A stretch of DNA of 8,604 nucleotides from Spirochaetales bacterium (GTDB lineage Bacteria; Spirochaetota; Spirochaetia; DSM-27196; SLST01), in assembly GCA_007130265.1 (NCBI GenBank), contig SLST01000303.1, forward strand, positions 1 through 8,604, read 5' to 3'. Made by a program: the position numbers and the translations under genes. Below the pieces are notes generated by a model, which worked only from the letters and a program-made list of their open reading frames with translations, had not been told where the DNA came from and ran no database searches. Of this stretch, positions 1 through 6,325 are shown in pieces. Numbering within the stretch: the first letter of the stretch is position 1; the number at the start of each line of letters is the position of its first letter.

Positions 1-945
1 AAGCAGGAGAAAGTAGAGACGCTCCCACATCCCGGTCGTTCTCAGGAACTCCCTTCCCCGCCGTCGGCCGGCCGCGGTGATCTGCGCGACGACGAGAAAC
101 CAGACGAAGAAGGGAACAAAGAACTGGAAATGGTGCAGGGCCTCGAGCAGGGGCCGGTCGAAGAGCCCCGGCGGGAAGAGCGGCGGATACGGCAGCTCGC
201 GGACACTCGGGAAGACGGTCGCGGGAAAGCGGATGAGGGTGTCGTAGAGAACCCCGGGAGTCACCGCGATGAGGTAGTAGACGAAGACCGGGAGGAACGA
301 GACGGACGTACCGAGCACGTACCGGCCAAGATGGGCGGCCGCCGTCTTCCAGATCCCGGAAAGCTTCTCCGGCGTCCCGGCAAGAAGGTGTGGCACGAGG
401 ACGAGAGCCTGCGCCGCGAGCGTGTATCCGCCTATGTCGTGACGGAAGACGGGAACAAGCCCGAGCAGGAGCCCGCAGTAGAGGAGCTGCCGGGGACGCC
501 GGGTCTGCAGATAGGTCACGAGGAAGTACGAGCTTGCCATCGCGACGAGGATCGCCGTTGGAACCGGTGCGCCGTGGAACCCGAAGAAATCCACCTGGAT
601 CACTGCGGCGAGGGCGACGACCGACGCGAGTCCGGGGGAGAACAACCGGAGCCCTGTCTTGAATACGATCCATCCCAGGAGGAACCAGGTCGCCACCGAG
701 GCGACTCGTACGACGAGGACAGAGACGCCGAAGAGCCGGAAGAGCAGCGCCAGAAGATGGAACTGCCCGGGACCGTAGATGGACCAGAAGTCGCGGTACG
801 GGACCGCCCCGTCGGCAACACGCGCGGCTCCCACGAGCACGATACCCTCGTCGTAGATGTTGATGTTCAGGTTGAAGCCGATCACGAGATAGACCAGCAT
901 GACGCCGTACAGCCAGTACCGGTTGAGTCTGAAACGATGATGCAA
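1..945 (-). CDS. GT-C-type integral membrane glycosyltransferase, N-terminal 315 residues (partial)
   Basis: The minus strand is open from a TTG at 945-943 to the window edge, so the C-terminus is missing. The TTG follows an AAGGAGG Shine-Dalgarno with a 5-base spacer and places a basic tail (HHRFRLNR) before the first membrane helix (about residues 10-27). The next in-frame ATG (900) would start inside that helix. The first outer loop has Asp32-Glu33 followed by PYRDFW and YGPG (residues 49-60), the usual pattern of polytopic lipid-linked-sugar glycosyltransferases (GT39/GT83, ArnT/RgtA-like), where the acidic pair helps catalysis. More hydrophobic segments lie near 74-95, 105-118, 130-146, 154-167 and 215-235, and an FRHD motif at 167-170 also fits. 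It would transfer a sugar from a polyprenyl-phosphate donor at the membrane. The acceptor is unknown. It is divergent from the catabolic cluster and probably unrelated to it. Frame and family are secure; specificity is not. Confidence 0.85.
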   Translation of the reverse strand, partial: MHHRFRLNRYWLYGVMLVYLVIGFNLNINIYDEGIVLVGAARVADGAVPYRDFWSIYGPGQFHLLALLFRLFGVSVLVVRVASVATWFLLGWIVFKTGLRLFSPGLASVVALAAVIQVDFFGFHGAPVPTAILVAMASSYFLVTYLQTRRPRQLLYCGLLLGLVPVFRHDIGGYTLAAQALVLVPHLLAGTPEKLSGIWKTAAAHLGRYVLGTSVSFLPVFVYYLIAVTPGVLYDTLIRFPATVFPSVRELPYPPLFPPGLFDRPLLEALHHFQFFVPFFVWFLVVAQITAAGRRRGREFLRTTGMWERLYFLLL

Positions 946-1001
946 AGCGGCCTCCTTGCGCCGGGACGACCGGCGTCCGGCCGGAGGACTCGCCCCGTCA
1001 C

Positions 1002-1031
1002 AACCTACCCGATCGGCGTCGCGGATGTCGA
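1002..1031 (-). promoter_or_regulatory. Candidate promoter for the membrane glycosyltransferase
   Basis: On the minus strand, TCGACA (1031-1026) and TAGGTT (1007-1002) are separated by 18 bases. The -35 matches the consensus at 5 of 6 positions, the -10 at only 3 of 6. Transcription would start near 995, leaving a leader of about 50 bases with the AAGGAGG site. The -35 lies inside the left copy of the direct repeat at 1020-1046. Weak, position-based call. Confidence 0.25.
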
Positions 1032-1046
1032 CCGCGCGGACGTCGA
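1020..1046. repeat. 12-bp direct repeat, 15-bp period, in the divergent intergenic region
   Basis: CGCGGATGTCGA (1020-1031) and CGCGGACGTCGA (1035-1046) match at 11 of 12 positions with a 3-base gap. The pair lies between the divergent glycosyltransferase and URO-D genes and ends 19 bases upstream of the candidate -35 at 1066. Tandem half-sites in this position are compatible with an activator operator, and an AraC-type regulator is encoded close by. AraC-family half-sites are, however, often spaced nearer two helical turns, so the assignment is speculative. The core is GC-rich, so a chance match is possible. Confidence 0.35.
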
Positions 1047-1065
1047 ACCATAGATGACGACATTG

Positions 1066-1095
1066 TTGACCCTCGCGCGGCGGCGGTGCTACCGT
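1066..1095 (+). promoter_or_regulatory. Candidate sigma-70-type promoter for the URO-D/AraC gene pair
   Basis: TTGACC (1066-1071, 5 of 6 to consensus) is followed after 18 bases by TACCGT (1090-1095), which is preceded by an extended -10 TGC (1087-1089). The predicted start, near 1102, would put the GGAGG ribosome binding site (1102-1106) at the extreme 5' end of the message. That weakens the call unless transcription starts slightly earlier. Confidence 0.35.
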
Positions 1096-1113
1096 GTGCC
1101 CGGAGGATGCTCC

Positions 1114-2241
1114 ATGAACCATCGCGAACGAATCGCCGCAGTACTCCACTACGAGCCGTACGACCGCCTCCCACTGGTGCACTTCGGGTACTGGCAGGAG
1201 ACGCTGGACAAGTGGCGTGACGAGGGACACCTAACGAAGGAAGAAGCCGCCGGTCACGGTGACGGCAACGCCATCGACTACGAGATCAGCGGTCGGCTGG
1301 GATTCGACTGCAACTGGCAAACGATGTTCTACCCTGACAGCGGACTGCGGCCCGCATTCGAGCCGGAGGTTGTGAAGGAGTTCCCCGACGGCGCGCAGCA
1401 CGTGCGCAATCAGCACGGAGCGATCGTGCTGCGGCGACCGGGCGCCGGCGGTATACCCGCGGAGATCGAGCATCTGCTCACCGACCGCGCGTCATGGGAG
1501 GAGCACTACCGTTTCCGCTACGAGTGGAGCGAGGACCGGGTGGACCTCGATCGGCTTGATTCACTGCCGACCGACCGCGACACGCCGCTCGGGCTCCACT
1601 GCGGAAGCCTGTACGGGCACATCCGCGAGGTGATTGGCGTTGTGGGTATCAGCTATCTCTACGTTGACGACGAGCCGCTCTACCGCGAGGCGATCGACGT
1701 CATCGCGGACATCTGCTACCGGAACACGAAACTCGTCCTCGAGCATCTCGAAACGGAGCGACCGGAGTTCAGCTTCGACTACGCTCACTTCTGGGAGGAC
1801 ATCTGTTTCAAGACCGGCCCGCTGGTGAACCCGTCGGTCTTTCGCGAATACGTTGGACCTCACTACAAGCGGATCACCGACCTCTGTCGGCACCACGGGC
1901 TCGACATCGTGTCGCTCGACTGCGACGGCAAAATCGACGAGCTCGTGCCCGTCTGGCTCGAAAACGGCGTCAACACGATGTTCCCCATCGAGGTGGGAAC
2001 GTGGGAGGCGTCGATCGCACCGTGGCGCGAGCTCTACGGCCGTGAGGTACGCGGGGTCGGCGGCATGGACAAGCGAGTGTTCGCCGCAGACCGCGCCGCT
2101 GTGGACCAGGAGGCCGAGCGTCTGCAGCGGCTCGTCGATCTTGGCGGCTACATCCCGTGCCCGGACCATCGAATCGCCCCCGACGCCGAATGGGACCTCG
2201 TGCGGTACTACTGCGAAAGAATGAGGACGGTATTCGGGTAG
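1114..2241 (+). CDS. URO-D superfamily protein (uroporphyrinogen decarboxylase-like, not HemE)
   Basis: This 375-residue TIM-barrel protein begins MNHRERIAAVLHYEPYDRLP, matching the N-terminal signature of the URO-D superfamily (NxRER..A.L....PDR.P). The ATG at 1114 is chosen because GGAGG (1102-1106) precedes it by 7 bases and the family motif starts at once. The frame is open upstream to an ATG at 1054, but those 20 residues resemble nothing. Other visible motifs are HFWED at 225-229, LDCDG at 268-272, and CPDH at 349-352 near the C-terminus. The Arg-rich N-terminal substrate loop of true HemE is absent, and so is the His-x-Cys zinc motif of MtaA-type corrinoid methyltransferases, since Leu stands two residues before Cys270. 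Divergent members of this family are common near sugar-catabolism genes in anaerobic and marine bacteria, with no established reaction. It shares direction with the AraC gene 14 bases downstream, suggesting cotranscription. Heme synthesis is unlikely; the actual substrate is unknown. Confidence 0.9.
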   Translation: MNHRERIAAVLHYEPYDRLPLVHFGYWQETLDKWRDEGHLTKEEAAGHGDGNAIDYEISGRLGFDCNWQTMFYPDSGLRPAFEPEVVKEFPDGAQHVRNQHGAIVLRRPGAGGIPAEIEHLLTDRASWEEHYRFRYEWSEDRVDLDRLDSLPTDRDTPLGLHCGSLYGHIREVIGVVGISYLYVDDEPLYREAIDVIADICYRNTKLVLEHLETERPEFSFDYAHFWEDICFKTGPLVNPSVFREYVGPHYKRITDLCRHHGLDIVSLDCDGKIDELVPVWLENGVNTMFPIEVGTWEASIAPWRELYGREVRGVGGMDKRVFAADRAAVDQEAERLQRLVDLGGYIPCPDHRIAPDAEWDLVRYYCERMRTVFG

Positions 2242-2255
2242 CAGGGCGGCAGACG

Positions 2256-3149
2256 ATGATGGACCAGACGTCGGCCCAGATTCCTATGCTCGAAAGTCGT
2301 GGGATGTGGCGGGAGTCCGAGGTGCCGATATCGGTGCAGGTCACAGACCAGGCCGACATTGGGACACACCGGCACGAGTTCACCGAGATCGTCGTCGTGC
2401 TCGGTGGGGTGGGAGACCATCTGCTTGACGATGACCGGTTTCCCATCTCAGCCGGCGACGTGCTCACCATCGATCAGAACCATGTCCACGGGTATCGCAA
2501 CGCACGCGAGCTGCGAATCGCAAACATCCTCTTCAACGAGCAGTTCGTGCTCGACCGCGAACAGTCGCTCGCTCATCTCGCCGGGTATCAGGCGCTTGTG
2601 CACCTCGAGCCGGGGGCCCGAAGGCGGCTCTCGTTCGGCGGGAAGCTCAAACTCACGACAGACAGCCGAATCCTGATCGAGCAGCGCATCGAAGAGCTCA
2701 GAAGGGAGCTGCGGGAGAAGGCGGAAGGATACCAGGCGCTCGCGGTCTCGATACTGATCGACATCATCGTGCACCTGTGCCGACTCTACGGGACGAGCAC
2801 CTCGGACACGCAGCGCAACCTCCTGGACATGGGGTACGTTGTGGGCTATCTCGAGAGTCGCTATCCGGAGCGGATCGAGATACGGGATCTGTGTCCGCTC
2901 GTCGCGATGTCCACCCGCACCCTGATGCGTCGCTTCTCGCAGGCGACCGGAACGACGCCCATGCAGTACCTGCTGCGAGTACGGGTTACGCGCGCGGCGC
3001 ACCTCCTGCGAACGACACAGGCGCCCATGACCGACATCTCCGCGGACGTGGGATTCTCGGACAGCAACTACTTCTCGCGGCAGTTTCGAAGGATCATCGG
3101 GATGAGCCCGACGGACTACCGCCGCGCCTGCGCCGCGAGCCTCCCGTAG
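2256..3149 (+). CDS. AraC-family transcriptional regulator with N-terminal cupin sensor
   Basis: About 297 residues. The N-terminal part is a cupin-like sensor domain: HRHEF at about 38-42, then a GDHLL strand, an SAGD turn and an HVHGY segment, as in RhaS/RhaR-type sugar sensors. The C-terminal 90 residues (about 208-292) form a double helix-turn-helix, with STRTLMRRF as the first recognition helix and VGFSDSNYFSRQFRR, then GMSPTDYR, as the classic second half. Two adjacent ATGs (2256, 2259) are possible starts. Neither has a good Shine-Dalgarno, so translation may be coupled to the URO-D gene ending 14 bases upstream. The frame is open back into the URO-D gene, but those residues lack family similarity. 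It probably binds a catabolite of the neighbouring pathway and activates the cluster from the intergenic regions at 946-1113 and/or 3150-3250. The ligand is unknown; the family is certain. Confidence 0.93.
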   Translation: MMDQTSAQIPMLESRGMWRESEVPISVQVTDQADIGTHRHEFTEIVVVLGGVGDHLLDDDRFPISAGDVLTIDQNHVHGYRNARELRIANILFNEQFVLDREQSLAHLAGYQALVHLEPGARRRLSFGGKLKLTTDSRILIEQRIEELRRELREKAEGYQALAVSILIDIIVHLCRLYGTSTSDTQRNLLDMGYVVGYLESRYPERIEIRDLCPLVAMSTRTLMRRFSQATGTTPMQYLLRVRVTRAAHLLRTTQAPMTDISADVGFSDSNYFSRQFRRIIGMSPTDYRRACAASLP

Positions 3150-3204
3150 TGGCAGTATCGTGCTATTGGTTGTCGCTCGAGTAGAGGCATCTCCGTCGCA
3201 GGTC

Positions 3205-3213
3205 TGCTATGAT
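3205..3213 (+). promoter_or_regulatory. Extended -10 promoter ahead of the TIM-barrel/hydrolase/dehydrogenase operon
   Basis: TGC-TATGAT (3205-3213) is an extended -10 element, with a hexamer matching TATAAT at 5 of 6 positions. No good -35 lies 17-18 bases upstream, which an extended -10 or an activator can compensate for. The predicted start, near 3220, leaves about 30 bases before the GTG at 3251, with the ribosome binding site at 3240-3245. The position, in the only sizeable gap (101 bp) between plus-strand genes of the cluster, suggests a separately controlled promoter, possibly used by the upstream AraC regulator. Confidence 0.45.
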
Positions 3214-3250
3214 TCTAGCGGGGCGTGCGAACGCCTTGGAAGGAGCTACC

Positions 3251-4078
3251 GTGAATATTGGCGTCGTGACAAGAAGCTTTCCGGAGTTCAGCAATGAGGA
3301 GACCGCACGGTTCATGGCCGATCGGGGCTTACTCTCCACCGAGCTCTGCTTCTCCCAGACCGACTCGAAATACTGGGTCTACAACGGCCGCAGCGACCTG
3401 TCGGACATGACCGACGACCGAGCCGCCGGCATCGTTGCGACCTACCGCGACGCCGGGATCGAGGTCTCGGTGCTCGGCGTCTTCACCAATATGATCGACC
3501 CCGACGAGGAGGAGCGCGAAGCGAATCTCGTCTACTTCGAGCGTATGGTTGATATCGCCTCGGCAACCGGCATCCCAACGGTCGCGACCGAATGCGGGTT
3601 CATCCCCGGCAGACGCGGCATCAATGCGGACACCTACGAAGAGGACTTCGACCGCATCAAGGCGAGCCTCGCGCGCCTGCTCGCGCACGCGGAAAAGCGG
3701 GGCGTCGACATAGCGCTCGAAGCGTGTGTCCTCGACGTCGTGCCGAGCGCCAAGCGCGCCCGCGACCTCATCGCCCAGCTCGGGTCGGACCGGCTGAAGG
3801 TCCTGCTCGACCCGGCAAACTTCATCGCGAACAGCTCGGAAGAGGACATGTTCCGGTACCTTGGACCGCACATCGCCTACCTTCACGGCAAGGACCGAAA
3901 GGTCAACGACCAGCGGGGCCGAATCGTGGGCGACGGAGACATCGACTGGCCGCTCTTCATGCGGCTCTACCACGAGCACGCCGAAGGAAAGCCCATCATC
4001 TTCGAGTACGTCACTAGAGATAACGTAGAAATGGTGCGCGACCGTCTGCTCGAAGCAGACCGCGCCGCAACCAGTTGA
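3251..4078 (+). CDS. Xylose-isomerase-like TIM-barrel protein 1 (sugar isomerase/epimerase family)
   Basis: This 275-residue protein belongs to the AP-endonuclease-2/xylose-isomerase-like TIM-barrel family, which includes sugar and keto-sugar epimerases and IolE-type dehydratases. The expected divalent-metal set is complete: Glu157 (IALEAC), Asp187 (LLDPANF), His212 (YLHGKD) and Glu252 (IIFEYV), each at the end of a barrel strand. The start is taken as GTG at 3251 because GGAAGGAG (3238-3245) lies 5 bases upstream and VNIGVVTRSF is the usual first strand. An in-frame ATG at 3209 sits inside the candidate -10 element and would add 14 unrelated residues. It acts in the cytoplasm, as no signal peptide is visible. 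The next TIM-barrel gene starts 27 bases after the stop. A sugar or cyclitol keto-enol conversion is likely; the exact substrate cannot be read from sequence. Confidence 0.9.
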   Translation: MNIGVVTRSFPEFSNEETARFMADRGLLSTELCFSQTDSKYWVYNGRSDLSDMTDDRAAGIVATYRDAGIEVSVLGVFTNMIDPDEEEREANLVYFERMVDIASATGIPTVATECGFIPGRRGINADTYEEDFDRIKASLARLLAHAEKRGVDIALEACVLDVVPSAKRARDLIAQLGSDRLKVLLDPANFIANSSEEDMFRYLGPHIAYLHGKDRKVNDQRGRIVGDGDIDWPLFMRLYHEHAEGKPIIFEYVTRDNVEMVRDRLLEADRAATS

Positions 4079-4105
4079 TATCACGGCACGAGAGAAGGAG
4101 ACAGT

Positions 4106-4906
4106 ATGATCAAGTTAGGAGTGAACTCGGTACTCTTCCAGGACCACGACTTCGCGGGAGCGGTGAAGTACATCGCCGAATGCGGGTACGACGGTGTAGA
4201 AGTGTCGGCCATTGAGGGGATGTGCGAGCACCTCGTCCTCGCGAACTGGAAGTCACAGGCGGCCGAGCTCAAAAAGATAGTAGCCGACGCGGGCATCGAG
4301 TTCCTCTCGATGGAAGAGACGCGGCTCGACGAGGAGCGGCTCCTGCTCGCCTTTGAGGCGGCTGCAGAGATAGGCATCCCGGTCGTCAACGTCGGCTCCG
4401 GCGGCAAGACCGGTGAGGAGGAGGACGTCAAGGCGTCGATCGAGAAGCTCGCGAAGATGTCGGAGGCGGCCGAGCCGTTCGGCGTCACGCTCTGCGTGAA
4501 GGCACACGTGGGGGCGGCGATCCACGACACGCCCACGACGCTTCGCGCGATGGAAGAGATTAGCTCGTCGGCGTTCGGTATCGACATGGATCCGAGTCAC
4601 ATCTACCGTGCAAACGAGGATCCGCAGGAGGCGCTCCCCGCGGTAGTCTCGCGGGTCAAGCACATTCACATTCGCGACTGTAAGGGACGTCAGAGCGGGC
4701 CGGGAACACCGCGCGATCAGGCATGCGGACGCGGAGACATCGATCTCCACGGCTACTGCAAGGCGATGGTCGACGGCGGGTACGACGGGCCGGTCTGCCT
4801 GGAGGTCATAGGGGCGAAGGGTCTTGAGCTACCCGTCCTCACGACCATCGCCGCGGAGAGCTACGGATATCTCAACGCAACACTCAAGGCGCTCGGCGCG
4901 CGATAG
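4106..4906 (+). CDS. Xylose-isomerase-like TIM-barrel protein 2, with Lys at a metal-ligand position
   Basis: A 266-residue protein of the same fold family as its upstream neighbour but clearly diverged. The ATG at 4106 follows AAGGAG (4095-4100) by 5 bases. The first strand is MIKLGVNSVLF, and GYDGVEVS at about 28-35 is typical. Metal-site candidates are Asp160 or Asp162 with His165 (DMDPSH), His186 or His188 (HIHIRD) and Glu233 (LEVIGA). Where the family usually has Glu, in strand 5 (LALExH), this protein has Lys132 in CVKAH. The loss may reflect a subfamily with altered chemistry or a metal site built from fewer ligands. A glycine-rich GRGDID segment (about 209-214) precedes the last strands. 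It lies between TIM barrel 1 and the hydrolase, the latter starting 9 bases after the stop. The family is secure; activity and substrate are open. Confidence 0.9.
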   Translation: MIKLGVNSVLFQDHDFAGAVKYIAECGYDGVEVSAIEGMCEHLVLANWKSQAAELKKIVADAGIEFLSMEETRLDEERLLLAFEAAAEIGIPVVNVGSGGKTGEEEDVKASIEKLAKMSEAAEPFGVTLCVKAHVGAAIHDTPTTLRAMEEISSSAFGIDMDPSHIYRANEDPQEALPAVVSRVKHIHIRDCKGRQSGPGTPRDQACGRGDIDLHGYCKAMVDGGYDGPVCLEVIGAKGLELPVLTTIAAESYGYLNATLKALGAR

Positions 4907-4915
4907 GAGCACAGC

Positions 4916-6322
4916 ATGGCAAAACACCCGAACCTCATTCTTATTGGTATCGACAGCCTCAGGCGCGACCGCATGAGCCTTCACGGCTACGACCGGCTCA
5001 CCACGCCGCACATCGACAAGTACGCGGCCGGGGGAGCGACCTTCGAAGAGGCGTTCAGCCCGAGCGTCCCGACCACCTCGGGGTACGCCTCGATGCTGAC
5101 CGGATTCGACTGTTTCGGCACCGACGTCGTGGCGCTCCGGCACAAGGGGCCGCTCGGCGATCACCTGACCACGCTTCCGGAGCTGCTCGGCGAGCTCGGA
5201 TACGATACGACCTGCATCGGCTTCGAGGGCAATCCCTCGTCTCGCGGGTTCAAGAACTACCTCTCCTTCGAAGGATGGCAGTCGGACGCCACCGGTCAGA
5301 GCCCGAAGGCACAGGCGCTCAACGACGTTACGATTCCTGAGCTCAAGCGCCTCGCGGCAGGCGACTCGCCGTTCTTCCTCTTCATGCGTCACATGGACCC
5401 CCACTCGCCCTATCTCCCGCCGCAGCCGTTCATGCGGATCTTCTACGACGGAGACGAGAAGGACCCGAACAATCACTCGCTCGACGACCTGTACGCCTTC
5501 GAGCCGTTCGCCGAGTACTTCAAGTCGTGGTTCCCTGAAGGACTCACGGACAAGGAGTACATGAACGCACAGTACGACGGCGCGATCGCCTATATGGACG
5601 CGTGCATCGCGAACATCTTCCAGTCGATCGCGACGCTCGGAATCGAGGAGGAGACGCTCGTCGTTCTAACGTCGGACCACGGAGAGACGCTCGACGAGCA
5701 CGACTGCTACTACGACCACCACGGCCTCTACGACTGTACGCTCACCGTGCCGCTCGTCTTCCGCTTCCCCGGGAAGGTGCCCGAAGGCGTTCGTGTGCCG
5801 CACTCGTGCCAGCTCAAGGACATCGTACCCACGGCGCTCGAGCTCATGGGTATCCCGTCCAAGATCAAATTCGACGGGCGCAGCCTCGTCCCGTGGATGC
5901 ACGGCGAGCAGCGTAGGCCGGAGCCCGAGTTCTACGTCACCGAGGCGACCTGGATGCGCAAGCACGGCTGGCGCACGCCGGAATGGAAACTCATCCACGC
6001 GCTCGAGCCCGATCTGCACTGGAAGCCCGAGGTCGAGCTTTACAACCTCATCACCGATCCGGAAGAGAACCACAACCTCGCGGAGAGCGAGCCGGAGGTC
6101 GTCGAGCTCCTCGAAGGCAGGATGCAGGCGCATATCAAACGGCGGGAGAAAGAGACCGGCCGCACGAACCCGATGTACACGAACCTCGACTGGCACGGCA
6201 AGGGCTGCGGCCCCTTCACCTCGAGCGAGCAGGCCTACGAGATGATGCGAATCGGCAGCCGCACGGAGGCGAACAAGCTGCAGGCGAAGGCCGACGAGGA
6301 TATCACGGAAGAGAAGGAGTAG
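4916..6322 (+). CDS. Alkaline-phosphatase/sulfatase-superfamily hydrolase with predicted Thr nucleophile
   Basis: This 468-residue cytoplasmic enzyme (no signal peptide) has the sulfatase fold signatures: metal-binding Asp13 (GIDSLRRDR), MDPHSPY at 160-166, Asp254-His255 (SDHGE), and a C-terminal ELYNLITDPEEN segment. At the nucleophile, where sulfatases have C/S-x-P/A-x-R followed by ASLLTG, it reads T53-T-S-G-Y57 then ASMLTG. Counting back from the conserved Thr-Gly puts Thr53 at the formylglycine position and Tyr57 at the conserved Arg. The Lys-x-His normally found in GKWHLG is replaced by GFEG at 102-105. Thr nucleophiles are known in the alkaline-phosphatase superfamily for phosphoester and phospho-transfer enzymes (NPP, EptA and LtaS types), so a phosphodiesterase, phosphonate or other ester hydrolase is more likely than a sulfatase. 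The start follows AGGAG by 6 bases, overlapping the previous stop. The dehydrogenase gene begins 3 bases downstream. Confidence 0.9.
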   Translation: MAKHPNLILIGIDSLRRDRMSLHGYDRLTTPHIDKYAAGGATFEEAFSPSVPTTSGYASMLTGFDCFGTDVVALRHKGPLGDHLTTLPELLGELGYDTTCIGFEGNPSSRGFKNYLSFEGWQSDATGQSPKAQALNDVTIPELKRLAAGDSPFFLFMRHMDPHSPYLPPQPFMRIFYDGDEKDPNNHSLDDLYAFEPFAEYFKSWFPEGLTDKEYMNAQYDGAIAYMDACIANIFQSIATLGIEEETLVVLTSDHGETLDEHDCYYDHHGLYDCTLTVPLVFRFPGKVPEGVRVPHSCQLKDIVPTALELMGIPSKIKFDGRSLVPWMHGEQRRPEPEFYVTEATWMRKHGWRTPEWKLIHALEPDLHWKPEVELYNLITDPEENHNLAESEPEVVELLEGRMQAHIKRREKETGRTNPMYTNLDWHGKGCGPFTSSEQAYEMMRIGSRTEANKLQAKADEDITEEKE

Positions 6323-6325
6323 GCC

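Noticed and set aside
976..985. Perfect palindrome TCCGGCCGGA in the divergent intergenic region
   Set aside because: A 10-bp palindrome made of CCGG units is readily expected by chance in such GC-rich DNA, and it does not align with either candidate promoter.
130..1053. 307-codon open frame on the plus strand
   Set aside because: It is antisense to the membrane glycosyltransferase, has a low-complexity Arg/Glu/Asp-rich translation with no family signature, and lacks a ribosome binding site. The minus-strand frame shows clear GT-C motifs and helices.
1114..2241. Annotation as HemE (heme biosynthesis)
   Set aside because: The HemE substrate-binding Arg motif near the N-terminus is absent, and no porphyrin genes are nearby.
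2157..2255. Extended N-terminus for the AraC regulator starting inside the URO-D gene
   Set aside because: The extra 33 residues are Arg/Pro-rich shadow coding of the URO-D C-terminus and precede the normal start of the cupin domain.
3329..4084. 251-codon minus-strand frame opposite TIM barrel 1
   Set aside because: It is a codon-bias shadow. The plus-strand protein has the full metal-ligand set, while this frame has no recognisable motif.
4916..6322. Annotation as an ordinary arylsulfatase
   Set aside because: The formylglycine motif and the Lys-x-His sulfate contacts are both missing, so only superfamily membership is supported.
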